Assembly (NCBI GenBank): GCA_028336245.1
Contig: JAOKTT010000011.1
Location: 1 to 47,253 of the forward strand
Direction of reading: 5' to 3'
Origin: Polaribacter sp.
GTDB taxonomy: Bacteria > Bacteroidota > Bacteroidia > Flavobacteriales > Flavobacteriaceae
Length of the DNA stretch: 47,253 bases
Part shown: piece by piece, positions 24,881 through 33,327 of the stretch
Layout of the letters: every line of letters starts with the position of its first letter
Position numbering within the stretch: position 1 is the first letter of the stretch
Position numbers and translations under genes: made by a program
The notes under the pieces: model-generated
Database searches by the model: none
What the model saw: only the letters and a program-made list of their open reading frames with translations
What the model was told of the DNA's origin: nothing

Positions 24881-25741
24881 TTAATGACTTAAGGTTCCTG
24901 TGTTTACAACCGGAGATGCTTCCTTATCACCGCACAAAATAACAAGTAGGTTACTAACCATTGCAGCTTTTCGTTCATCATCTAATTCAACAATTTGTCT
25001 TTTACTTAATTCTGACAAGGCCATTTCTACCATTTCAACGGCACCTTGCACAATTTTATGTCTGGCAGCAACAATAGCGGTTGCTTGCTGTCTTTTTAAC
25101 ATGGCAGAAGCAATTTCGTTTGCATACGCCAAATATCCAATTCTTGCTTCTAAAACCTCAATTCCGGCAATGGTTAAACGCTCGTCAATTTCTTTTTCTA
25201 AAGCTTCAGAAACTTCATTTATGCTAGACCTTAAAGTAATATCTTCGTCATGGCCTTCATCAGCAAAATTATCATAAGGATACATACTCGCTAACTTTCG
25301 AACAGCTGCATCTGTCTGCACACGTACAAAATTTTCATAATTATCGACGTCAAAAGCAGCTTTGTAGGTATCGGTAACGCGCCAAACTAAAATAGTAGAA
25401 ATCATTATTGGATTTCCTAATTTGTCGTTCACTTTTAAACGCTCACTATCAAAATTACTAGCTCTTAAGGAAATTGCCTTTTTTCTGAAAAAAGGATTTG
25501 CCCAATACAAACCATTTTCTTTAATGGTTCCTACATATTTTCCAAATAATAAAACAACTTTAGAAGTGTTGGGATTTACTAAGATAAATCCAAAAAAACC
25601 AATAAAACTTAGCAGTGTTACTAATATGTAAACTGGATTTTCTCGTTGAACTGAAAATGTGATGCTTCCAAAAAATAGTAGCAATACAATTACTAACATT
25701 AAATAACCGTTTGCAGGTTTGATAATTTTTTCTGATTTCAT
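24881..25741 (-). CDS. SPFH (Band 7) domain membrane protein
   Basis: 286 residues. Two hydrophobic helices (about 15-35 and 36-58) lead into a Band 7/SPFH domain: KVVLLFGKYVGTIKENGLYWANPFFRKKAISLRASNF, then VNDKLGNPIMISTILVWRV, and the helical tail with IEVLEARIGYLAYANEIASAMLKRQQA. SPFH proteins oligomerise in membrane microdomains and regulate proteases or transport. Partners here are the DUF4177-like, PH-like and Arc-like proteins encoded downstream. It is the first gene of a four-gene operon with a palindromic promoter region. Confidence 0.92.
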   Translation of the reverse strand: MKSEKIIKPANGYLMLVIVLLLFFGSITFSVQRENPVYILVTLLSFIGFFGFILVNPNTSKVVLLFGKYVGTIKENGLYWANPFFRKKAISLRASNFDSERLKVNDKLGNPIMISTILVWRVTDTYKAAFDVDNYENFVRVQTDAAVRKLASMYPYDNFADEGHDEDITLRSSINEVSEALEKEIDERLTIAGIEVLEARIGYLAYANEIASAMLKRQQATAIVAARHKIVQGAVEMVEMALSELSKRQIVELDDERKAAMVSNLLVILCGDKEASPVVNTGTLSH

Positions 25742-25763
25742 ATAGGTTGTTTTATTTTGATAT

Positions 25764-25792
25764 TAAAATGATATTGTAAATATATCATTTTA
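25764..25792 (-). promoter_or_regulatory. Palindromic operator/promoter of the SPFH operon
   Basis: Arms TAAAATGATAT (25764-25774) and ATATCATTTTA (25782-25792) are perfectly complementary around TGTAAAT. On the minus strand the spacer contains TATATTTA, close to the -7 element TAnnTTTG, so the dyad would cover the promoter. It ends 23 nt before the SPFH start. Confidence 0.55.
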
Positions 25793-25862
25793 TTTAATTG
25801 ATTCATAAATAAATTGATATTTTTTTTTATAACTTCGCAGTAAATTATATAAAATTTTAAAG

Positions 25863-26645
25863 ATGAAACTTAAATTATTTTTATTGATAGCTGCTTTTTT
25901 TTTCGGAAAGCCAGCAATGGAGGAAACTGTTTTTTGGGGGCAAAATGGACATAGAGCAACTGGTAAAATTGCTGAAAACCACTTAAATAAAAGGGCAAAG
26001 AAGAAAATAGACAAACTATTAAAAGGACAAAGTTTAGCATTTGTATCTACCTATGCAGACGAAATAAAGTCAGACAGAGCGTATAGCAAGTATTATTCTT
26101 GGCATTATGTAAATATGGACTTAGAGGAGTCTTATGCAGATGCAACCAAAAATCCAAAGGGAGATATTGTTACAGGAATTAACAAATGTATCGAAGTTTT
26201 AAAGGATAGTAATAGTTCTGATGAAGACAAATCTTTTCATTTAAAAATGTTGGTTCATTTTGTAGGAGATTTACATCAGCCGATGCATATTGGACAAAAA
26301 GAGGATAAAGGAGGTAATGCGATACAGGTTGAATGGTTTGGAAAAGGAACCAATTTACATGCTGTTTGGGATACAAAAATGATTGAAAATTGGAACATGA
26401 GTTACTTAGAGTTGGCAGATAATACCAAAGAGGTTTCTAAAAAACAAATTGCAGCGATTGAAGCAGGAACTCTTGTAGAGTGGGTAGATGAAATCCATGA
26501 GCTTACAAAAAAGATTTATAAATCTGCAGCCGTAGGTGAAAACTTACGGTATCGATATTCTTACGATCATTTTGGTATCGTTAGAGATCAATTACAAATA
26601 GGAGGAATCCGTTTGGCAAAAATACTAAACGATATTTTCTCTTAA
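25863..26645 (+). CDS. S1/P1 family nuclease
   Basis: 260 residues. A hydrophobic N-terminal signal (LKLFLLIAAFFFG) precedes W25-G-Q-N-G-H30. The W-x4-H pair matches the N-terminal zinc ligands of P1 nuclease. Further ligands follow: YADEIKSD, YSWHYVNM, HFVGDLHQPMH and NLHAVWD, completing the trinuclear zinc site. Such enzymes cut single-stranded nucleic acids and remove 3' phosphates in the periplasm or outside the cell, for nutrient scavenging. The tryptophan is not immediately after an obvious cleavage site, so processing needs to occur at about F24. A TAACTTCG box (25830-25837) could be the -7 element. Confidence 0.92.
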   Translation: MKLKLFLLIAAFFFGKPAMEETVFWGQNGHRATGKIAENHLNKRAKKKIDKLLKGQSLAFVSTYADEIKSDRAYSKYYSWHYVNMDLEESYADATKNPKGDIVTGINKCIEVLKDSNSSDEDKSFHLKMLVHFVGDLHQPMHIGQKEDKGGNAIQVEWFGKGTNLHAVWDTKMIENWNMSYLELADNTKEVSKKQIAAIEAGTLVEWVDEIHELTKKIYKSAAVGENLRYRYSYDHFGIVRDQLQIGGIRLAKILNDIFS

Positions 26646-26759
26646 ATTTTAAAGATAAAAAATTGACAATGGCCTTATTAATAAATAGTAGTGAGTTTTT
26701 TTTGTCAAGAAACATTTAATAATTGAGTTCAGTTTCCAATTAATATGTAATTTTATAAA

Positions 26760-27284
26760 ATGAAATTAAAATCAATTTTTTTATGTGTTATTTTTTTAGG
26801 ACTTATTTCTTGCAAAAAAGAAGTGGCTAAAAACGAAAAAAAAGAAATTAATACTTCGTACATTACTGTAAAGTCATACTCTTATGAGGAGTTAAAACCT
26901 TTGTTGGAAAAGAAGGATGACAAAATATATGTTATTAATTTTTGGGCAACTTGGTGTGCACCTTGTGTGAAAGAATTGCCTGCTTTCGAAAAGTTAAATA
27001 AGGAATACGCGTCTAAAAATGTAGAGGTTTTATTGGTAAGTTTAGATTTTCCGAAACAAAAAGAGAAAAAGTTAATTCCTTTTATAGTCAGGAAAAATTT
27101 ACAATCTAAAATAGTTTTGTTAGATGATATGAATGAAGATGTTTGGATTAAAGCAATAGACTCTAGTTGGTCTGGAGCAATACCAGCAACAATTATTTAC
27201 AACAAAAATAGCCGAAATTTTTATGAAAAATCATTTGATTATGAAACTTTAGAGGCAGAATTACAAACTTTTTTAAACCAGTAA
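26760..27284 (+). CDS. TlpA-type thioredoxin-fold lipoprotein
   Basis: 174 residues. The signal peptide ends in a lipobox LISC with C18. The thioredoxin active site is WATWCAPC (C66 and C69), followed by ELPAFEKLNKEYASKNVEVLLVSLD, typical of TlpA/ResA. A cis-Pro loop is present at SGAIPATII. The protein is probably a periplasmic thiol-disulfide reductant. It is directly followed, after 3 nt, by a second thioredoxin-fold gene, so the two act together or in succession. Confidence 0.92.
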   Translation: MKLKSIFLCVIFLGLISCKKEVAKNEKKEINTSYITVKSYSYEELKPLLEKKDDKIYVINFWATWCAPCVKELPAFEKLNKEYASKNVEVLLVSLDFPKQKEKKLIPFIVRKNLQSKIVLLDDMNEDVWIKAIDSSWSGAIPATIIYNKNSRNFYEKSFDYETLEAELQTFLNQ

Positions 27285-27287
27285 ATT

Positions 27288-27896
27288 ATGAAAATTATAA
27301 AATCAATAGTAGTATTAATTGTTGTTGAATTCCTTACAGCGTTCACTTTAAAAACAGTAGATACTAGTTACAAAATTGGCGATACCATCGAAGATTTTTC
27401 GCTAATGAATACAGATGATTCCATGGTTTCTTTAAGCGATTATAAAGTTGCAAAAGGATTTATTATTATTTTTACATGTAATACGTGCCCATACTCTGTT
27501 GCAAATGAGGATCGAATAATTGGCTTAGACAGAAAGTATAAAAAACGAGGTTTTCCTGTGATTGCAATAAATCCAAATGACCCTATTGCAGTGCCTAACG
27601 AAAGTTTTGAGAAAATGAAAGTTAGAGTCCAAGAAAAAGGGTTTACATTTCCTTACCTACTAGATACAGGTCAGAAAGTGTATCCTAAATTTGGAGCTAC
27701 AAAAACACCTGAGGTTTATATTGTTACCCGAAACGATCTAAAAGTACAGTATATTGGTGCTATTGATAATAGTTCTAGAGATCCTTCAGTAGTTACAGAA
27801 AAATATTTAGAAAATGCGCTAGATGCTTTACTAACAGGAGATAAGATAGAAAAAACAACAACTAGGGCGATTGGATGTTCTATAAAAGTGCAGTAA
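27288..27896 (+). CDS. Thioredoxin-family / AhpC-like redoxin, exported
   Basis: 202 residues with an N-terminal hydrophobic signal (IVVLIVVEFLTAFT). The redoxin fold is evident from IGDTIEDFSLMNTDDSMVSLSDY, then the active site FTCNTCPYS with C64-N-T-C67-P, and the later PKFGATKTPEVYIV cis-Pro loop. A terminal GCSIKVQ adds a third cysteine, as I remember in related flavobacterial proteins. It is likely a periplasmic thiol oxidoreductase or peroxidase. It is translated immediately after the TlpA-type gene and ended by the terminator at 27912-27946. Confidence 0.88.
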   Translation: MKIIKSIVVLIVVEFLTAFTLKTVDTSYKIGDTIEDFSLMNTDDSMVSLSDYKVAKGFIIIFTCNTCPYSVANEDRIIGLDRKYKKRGFPVIAINPNDPIAVPNESFEKMKVRVQEKGFTFPYLLDTGQKVYPKFGATKTPEVYIVTRNDLKVQYIGAIDNSSRDPSVVTEKYLENALDALLTGDKIEKTTTRAIGCSIKVQ

Positions 27897-27911
27897 ATAT
27901 ATTATTAAACT

Positions 27912-27946
27912 AAAAAAAATCCCAAACAAACGTTTGGGATTTTTTT
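27912..27946. terminator. Strong Rho-independent terminator
   Basis: ATCCCAAAC (27919-27927) pairs with GTTTGGGAT (27932-27940) around the AAAC loop, extended by A7-8/T7 on each side. It is 16 nt after the redoxin stop. Because sodC converges from the right, the element may serve both strands. Confidence 0.92.
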
Positions 27947-28004
27947 AGTTCAAACTCAGATTTTTTTTTCTTACGTCTGTATTCGTGTTTTGTGAGATGT
28001 AGTG

Positions 28005-28526
28005 CTACTTTCGTACAATCTCTCCACAGCCAACGCGCGGTCCTGCTGCACCTGAAGGTTGTGAGCTAAAATCATCAGGGCCTTCATGAATAATTATTGC
28101 GTGGCCAACCACATTTTTGTTTGCTTCTTTTCCCCCAATAGACCATAAGTTAGTTTCTCTTTCTATGGTTCCTGTTCCGTCTGCGCCAACAACTAGATTA
28201 CCAATATCACCAATGTGAAATGGTGCTTCCATCCACTTTCCATGGTTTTCTTTTGTAGGATTCCAGTGTCCACCTGCAGATTTTCCATCAGGTGCAGAGC
28301 AATCTCCAATTGCGTGAATGTGAATGGCGTGGTTTCCTTCAGAGAGACCCGCAAGTGCTGCCTTCATAGTTACGATGCCATCTTTCTCTATAAAGGACAC
28401 CGTTCCGGAAACACTACTTCCACTTTTTGCTTCAATTTTTGCTACTGCTTTTTTTTCTGCGACTGTGCACGAAGCTAAAAGTAGCGATGAGAATACAAGG
28501 ACTCCTAATTTTCTTATGTTTTTCAT
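28005..28526 (-). CDS. sodC: Cu/Zn superoxide dismutase, lipoprotein
   Basis: 173 residues. The lipoprotein signal ends LLLASC with C20. Copper/zinc ligand motifs are complete: HAIHIHAIGDCSAPDGKSAGGHWNP, HGKWMEAPFHIGDIGNL, and GHAIIIHEGPDDFSSQPSGAAGPRVGCGEI, including the disulfide cysteines and the catalytic arginine in PRVGCG. It dismutes superoxide in the periplasm or at the cell surface. It is monocistronic. A TATCTTTG box lies 26 nt upstream (28559-28552 on the minus strand). Confidence 0.96.
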   Translation of the reverse strand: MKNIRKLGVLVFSSLLLASCTVAEKKAVAKIEAKSGSSVSGTVSFIEKDGIVTMKAALAGLSEGNHAIHIHAIGDCSAPDGKSAGGHWNPTKENHGKWMEAPFHIGDIGNLVVGADGTGTIERETNLWSIGGKEANKNVVGHAIIIHEGPDDFSSQPSGAAGPRVGCGEIVRK

Positions 28527-28858
28527 ACTTGTTTATTTAAAATTATACATTCAAAGATAAAGGCTTTAGAATATTTTCTATTGCTATTTTTTAAAATCTT
28601 TTTAAATTTAAAATGATTTTTGAATCAATCTATAAAAATAAGTTTGCAAGGTTTTTTTTTTTATCTTTAAATGCTTATTCAAGGATTTTACATTCCTTTA
28701 TAATAACAGGTGTTTCAGGTGATTTTACCATTTTAAATTTTTAAATTTGCAGAACAGTAGAGGTTTCCTTTAGCGGTAATATTAAAAAAAATAATAGGAT
28801 TTATGGTTTTGCTAAAATAAGTTCTTTCATGCTGCAGCCATAATATTAAATAAAAAAA
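28527..28858. other. 332-nt divergent intergenic region between sodC and the exonuclease
   Basis: Very AT-rich. The one supportable element is an exact -7 box TATCTTTG on the minus strand at 28559-28552, suited to sodC; no good -33 element is seen. A pure-AT palindrome near 28599-28612 is not significant in this context. I see no gene or RNA. Confidence 0.45.
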
Positions 28859-29686
28859 ATGAATTTAAATTTAACAAAGCCCATTGTGTTTTTTGATTTA
28901 GAGACAACAGGTGTAAATATAGCAACAGATAGAATTGTAGAAATTGCGGTTCTAAAAGTTTTTCCTAATGGCAATAAAGAAAGTAAAACCTGGCTGGTAA
29001 ACCCAGAAATAGACATTCCTCAAGTAGCTATCGATGTCCACGGAATTACAAATGAAAAAGTAATGACAGAGCCAACGTTCAAGGAGTTGGCAAAAGAAGT
29101 AAGTGAAATGATGGCAGGTTGTGATTTGGCAGGCTTTAATTCTAATCGGTTTGACATTCCTCTATTGGCAGAAGAATTAATGCGAGCCGGAATCGACTTT
29201 GACATGAAAGATAGAAAAGCGATTGATGTACAGGTGATTTTTCATAAAAAAGAGCAGCGGACGCTGGGTGCTGGTTATCAATTTTATTGTGGTAAAGAAC
29301 TAGAGGGAGCACATGGCGCAGCAGTAGATACCAATGCAACTTACGAAATATTGAAAGCGCAACTTGATAAATATTCAGATATTGAGAATTCAGTAGACGC
29401 TTTAAGTGAATTTTCTACACACGGAATAAGAGCGGATTTTGCAGGTTTTATTTTGATGAACGATGAAAAACAAGAAGTTTTTTCTTTTGGAAAACATAAA
29501 GGAAGAACGGTAGAAGAGGTATTCAAAGAGAACCCTGGTTATCATAATTGGATTCAGAATGCAGATTTTCCGCGCTATACAAAAAAGGTTTTGAAAGAAA
29601 TAAAACAGCGAATGTCTGCACCAAAAGAAACCATGTCAGATAAAGACAAATTAAGCGCTTTACAGCAGAAATTTAATCTACGATAA
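28859..29686 (+). CDS. DnaQ/ExoX-like 3'-5' exonuclease (DEDDh)
   Basis: 275 residues. ExoI motif VFFDLETTG with D13 and E15; ExoII region GFNSNRFDIPLL; ExoIII H-x4-D in EGAHGAAVDTNATYEIL. That is the DEDDh catalytic set, residues about 8-170. A C-terminal domain (about 195-260, FGKHKGRTVEEVFKENPGYHNWIQNADFP) matches the small ExoX C-terminal domain found in Bacteroidota homologues. It probably degrades single-stranded DNA ends in repair, or acts as a proofreading-like enzyme; the exact role is not fixed by sequence. Confidence 0.92.
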   Translation: MNLNLTKPIVFFDLETTGVNIATDRIVEIAVLKVFPNGNKESKTWLVNPEIDIPQVAIDVHGITNEKVMTEPTFKELAKEVSEMMAGCDLAGFNSNRFDIPLLAEELMRAGIDFDMKDRKAIDVQVIFHKKEQRTLGAGYQFYCGKELEGAHGAAVDTNATYEILKAQLDKYSDIENSVDALSEFSTHGIRADFAGFILMNDEKQEVFSFGKHKGRTVEEVFKENPGYHNWIQNADFPRYTKKVLKEIKQRMSAPKETMSDKDKLSALQQKFNLR

Positions 29687-29749
29687 GCTTTAACATCTCC
29701 TTAGGACCTTATTTGTTTTGATTAATTAGTTTAAAAAAAATCAGAAAAT

Positions 29750-30235
29750 ATGTTTACAGAGTATAAAAATTTACCGAATCATTCCCGCGTTTGGATTTAT
29801 CAAGCAGATAGAGAATTTACGGATAAAGAAATGGATTTTATTGCGTCAAAAGCAGAAGATTTTATCAATCAGTGGACACGTCATGGTGATGATTTAAAAG
29901 GTTCATTTACTTTTAAATACAAGCAGTTTTTAGTGTTGGCCGTTGATGAAAGTTTCAACAATGTTTCTGGTTGTTCCATCGATAGTTCAGTTCGTTTTGT
30001 GCAAGCATTAGAAAAAGAATTTCAATTAGACTTGATGAACAAAATGAACATTACTTTTAAAGATAATGATACTATTAATTTTGTAAAGTTGTCTGATTTT
30101 CAAAGATTTGTTAAGGAACAAAAAGTAACGTCAGAAACCATCGTTTTCAATAATATGGTAGCTACAAAAGCAGACTTAGAAGCAAATTGGGAAGTTCCTG
30201 CAAGTGAAAGTTGGCACAAACGTTTTTTGGTATAA
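29750..30235 (+). CDS. Conserved Bacteroidota protein of unknown function
   Basis: 161 residues, soluble, no signal peptide. It opens MFTEYKNLPNHSRVWIYQADREFTDKE and contains FLVLAVDESFNNVSGCSIDSSVRFVQALEKEF. Homologues are, as I recall, labelled ABC transporter ATPase in databases, but no Walker A (GxxxxGKS/T), signature or Walker B sequence is present, so that label is unsupported. The repeated aromatic and charged pattern suggests a globular alpha/beta fold. It lies 63 nt after the exonuclease and may be in the same transcript. Confidence 0.8.
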   Translation: MFTEYKNLPNHSRVWIYQADREFTDKEMDFIASKAEDFINQWTRHGDDLKGSFTFKYKQFLVLAVDESFNNVSGCSIDSSVRFVQALEKEFQLDLMNKMNITFKDNDTINFVKLSDFQRFVKEQKVTSETIVFNNMVATKADLEANWEVPASESWHKRFLV

Positions 30236-30319
30236 TTAACAAGTACTGGATACAGTACATAGTTCATAAAAACTTGTGTTTAAGATTGAAATGGCACCTA
30301 GAGAAATGTTAAAAAACAT

Positions 30320-33238
30320 ATGAAAAAGTACTTATTGTTACTCCTTTTGAGTAGTTTTATTTTTAATAGTACGGCGCAGGGAACGGATCCTTTAAGAACG
30401 ACTGATTTTGAAGTACAAGAAATTTGGGTGGACAGTATTGTGAATGGAATGTCTGTAGATGAAAAATTAGGACAACTATTTATGATGCAAGCCTATTCTA
30501 ATTCAGATACAAAACACCAGGAATCTATTACCGAAATGATTCGCAAATATCATGTAGGTGGTTTGATTTTTATGCAAGGAACCCCAGAAAAACAGGCCTT
30601 TTTAACGAACAAGTATCAAGCTACAGCAAAAGTGCCATTACTCATTGGTTTTGACGGTGAATGGGGCTTAGACATGCGTTTAAAGAGCTCATATCGGTTT
30701 CCTTGGAACATGACTTTAGGCGCTATTAAAGACAATTCTTTGGTGAAAAAATTTGGACAACATTTGGGGCAACATGCAAAAAGAATTGGAATTCATATCA
30801 ACTTTGCGCCTGTAATTGATATCAATGTAAATCCTGAAAATCCGATAATTGGAAACCGTTCTTTTGGTGAAAACAAAGTAAATGTGACCGAAAAGGCAAT
30901 TGCTTTTATATTGGGAATGCAAGGTGAGGGTGTGCTCGCAAATGGAAAACATTTTCCAGGTCATGGAGATACTTCGGCAGACTCTCATCACACATTACCT
31001 TTGGTAAATTTTGACAAGGATCGTCTTAATTCTATAGAATTGTATCCCTATAAAAAAACCTTTGATGCTGGTTTAACGAGTGTTATGACGGCACATTTAA
31101 ACATACCAAGTCTGGAGCCAGATATAAATTTACCAACTTCATTGTCTAAAAATGTAGTGACCACTTTATTACAAGAACAATTGGGCTTTCAGGGTTTAAT
31201 TATTACGGATGGATTGAATATGAAGGGTGCAGCTAATTATGCAAGTTCTGCGGAAATTAATTTAGCAGCGATAGTAGCAGGAAATGATTTGTTGCTAATT
31301 CCCCAAGAAATTCCTGCTTCAATTGTGTTGATAAAGGAAGCTTTGAGCTCAGGAAAATTGACGCAAAAAAGGATAGACCTTTCTGTTAGAAAAATCTTAA
31401 AGGCCAAATATTGGGCAGGTTTACATGCGTATCAACCTATTGTTTTAGAAAATATTGTGGAAGAGTTAAATAGGAAAGAGGATGAGGTACTGCATAGAGA
31501 ATTAGTGCAGAACTCACTTACTTTGCTAAAAAATACTGCGGCTGTTTTTCCTATTAGAAATTTAGACAGTCAAAAAATCGCTTATGTCAAATTGGGAGAT
31601 GCGGAAAACGATGCGCATGTAAATATGCTAAAGAATTATGCAGAAATAACAGTGGTTTCTGACACCAGTTTAAAAGGGATTGTTGAGAAGTTAAAGCCAT
31701 TTGATTTGGTGGTTATTGGTTTTCATAAATCGAATGCAAACCCTTGGAAATCTTACAAATTCACAAAGAAAGAGTTGCGATGGTTACAGGTAATTGCAAA
31801 AAATAATATCGTTATTTTAGAAGTGTTTACAAGTCCTTACAGCTTGCTGAAAATTAAGAGTTTTAAGGATATTGAAGGTGTCTTGGTTTCTTATCAGAAT
31901 AGTAAATTAGCCCAAGAAATTTCAGCACAATTATTGTTTGGTGCAATTAGAGCCAACGGTAAACTACCTGTTTCCGTTGGTACAACTTTTAAAGAGGGAT
32001 CTGGAATTACAAGTACAGATTTGAGTAGATTTGAATATACAATTGCTGAAGCGGTAGGCATGTCTTCTAATAAGTTATCACTTTTAGATAAAATAGCAGA
32101 TACCATTATTACTGAGGAAATGGCTCCAGGTTTTCAGATTTTAGTGGCACGAAATGGTAAGGTAGTATTGCAAAAAAGTTATGGTTACCACACGCAAAAT
32201 AAAATAAATAAGGTCAAAAACACGGATTTATACGACGTAGCTTCTCTCACAAAAATCTTAGCAACATTGCCGCTGTTGATGAAAGCAGAGGAAGAGCAAA
32301 GGATTTCACTAACAGATCAGGTGGCAGATATATTTCCCCGTTTTAGAAATACGAATAAGGCAGCAATTACGGTGAAAGAAATGTTGTCTCATACGGCTAA
32401 ATTAAAGGCATGGATTCCTTTTTATAAAGCGACACAAGACAGTCTTACAGGTGAAAATTTATCTAGTTATTACCGAACTATAAAGTCTAAGGAATATGGA
32501 ACCAAAGTTGCTGAAAATTTATTTTTGAAATCTAATTATAAAGACAGTATTTACAAATACATTAAGTTTGCAGACCAGCGTGAAGAAGCAGGGTATAAAT
32601 ATAGTGATTTAGGATATTACCTTTTGAAAGAAGCGCTTGAGGACAGTTATAAAGAACCTTTGAATACTTTAGTCGATGTCTATTTTTATAAGCCTTTAGG
32701 TGCCAATAGGACCGGTTATTTACCGTTGGAACGATTTTCTAAAAAGGATATTGTGCCTACAGAAAAAGACAACTATTATCGAAATCAATTATTGCATGGA
32801 AATGTGCACGATATGGGTGCTGCTATGTTGGGAGGTGTTGGTGGACATGCGGGTGTATTTGCCAATGCAAATGATGTGGGTAAAATTATGCAATTGTATT
32901 TACAGAAAGGTTTTTATGGCGGAAAACGGTACTTAAAGTCCGAGACTATAGATAAATTCAATCAAAGGTATTTTTCTAATGAAAAGGTAAGAAGGGGCTT
33001 AGGCTTTGACAAACCTCAGTTAGACCCTGAGGTAAAAGCTACTTGCGGCTGTGTTTCTGAGGAAAGTTTTGGGCATTCTGGTTTTACAGGTACTTATACT
33101 TGGGCAGATCCAGTAAGTGGATTGGTCTATGTATTTCTTTCGAACAGGGTGCATCCAAACATGGAGAATCGGGGTTTGATTGAACGAAATATGCGTACAA
33201 AAATTCAACAACTGATTCAGGATGCTATCTTAGATTAG
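30320..33238 (+). CDS. GH3 beta-N-acetylglucosaminidase fused to serine beta-lactamase-like domain
   Basis: 972 residues with a signal peptide (YLLLLLLSSFIFNSTAQ). The GH3 part (about 35-400) has the NagZ hallmarks: KHFPGHGDTSADSHHTLP with D221 and H223 as the acid/base dyad, and ITDGLNM with D297 as the nucleophile. A linking domain (about 400-590) precedes a class C/EstB-type serine hydrolase with S642-L-T-K645, a YSD variant of the Y-x-N motif, and a late HSG motif. The combination suggests a periplasmic peptidoglycan- or muropeptide-processing enzyme. Such fusions are known in Bacteroidota. Confidence 0.93.
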   Translation: MKKYLLLLLLSSFIFNSTAQGTDPLRTTDFEVQEIWVDSIVNGMSVDEKLGQLFMMQAYSNSDTKHQESITEMIRKYHVGGLIFMQGTPEKQAFLTNKYQATAKVPLLIGFDGEWGLDMRLKSSYRFPWNMTLGAIKDNSLVKKFGQHLGQHAKRIGIHINFAPVIDINVNPENPIIGNRSFGENKVNVTEKAIAFILGMQGEGVLANGKHFPGHGDTSADSHHTLPLVNFDKDRLNSIELYPYKKTFDAGLTSVMTAHLNIPSLEPDINLPTSLSKNVVTTLLQEQLGFQGLIITDGLNMKGAANYASSAEINLAAIVAGNDLLLIPQEIPASIVLIKEALSSGKLTQKRIDLSVRKILKAKYWAGLHAYQPIVLENIVEELNRKEDEVLHRELVQNSLTLLKNTAAVFPIRNLDSQKIAYVKLGDAENDAHVNMLKNYAEITVVSDTSLKGIVEKLKPFDLVVIGFHKSNANPWKSYKFTKKELRWLQVIAKNNIVILEVFTSPYSLLKIKSFKDIEGVLVSYQNSKLAQEISAQLLFGAIRANGKLPVSVGTTFKEGSGITSTDLSRFEYTIAEAVGMSSNKLSLLDKIADTIITEEMAPGFQILVARNGKVVLQKSYGYHTQNKINKVKNTDLYDVASLTKILATLPLLMKAEEEQRISLTDQVADIFPRFRNTNKAAITVKEMLSHTAKLKAWIPFYKATQDSLTGENLSSYYRTIKSKEYGTKVAENLFLKSNYKDSIYKYIKFADQREEAGYKYSDLGYYLLKEALEDSYKEPLNTLVDVYFYKPLGANRTGYLPLERFSKKDIVPTEKDNYYRNQLLHGNVHDMGAAMLGGVGGHAGVFANANDVGKIMQLYLQKGFYGGKRYLKSETIDKFNQRYFSNEKVRRGLGFDKPQLDPEVKATCGCVSEESFGHSGFTGTYTWADPVSGLVYVFLSNRVHPNMENRGLIERNMRTKIQQLIQDAILD

Positions 33239-33250
33239 GGTTCTTTAAGT

Positions 33251-33291
33251 AGTTTAAAAAGGCACGCTAGAAAAGGGTTTTTTATTAAACT
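33251..33291. terminator. Possible bidirectional terminator between convergent genes
   Basis: AGTTTAA (33251-33257) pairs with TTAAACT (33285-33291), with A-run and T-run sequence extending inward around a GC-containing core. It lies between the GH3 fusion and the acyltransferase stops. The stem is interrupted, so confidence is low. Confidence 0.35.
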
Positions 33292-33327
33292 CAATTCTGG
33301 TTACTTTCAAAAATATGTTATATTTTT

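Noticed and set aside
28599..28612. Palindrome of only A and T upstream of sodC
   Set aside because: Expected frequently in a region this AT-rich; no further structure.
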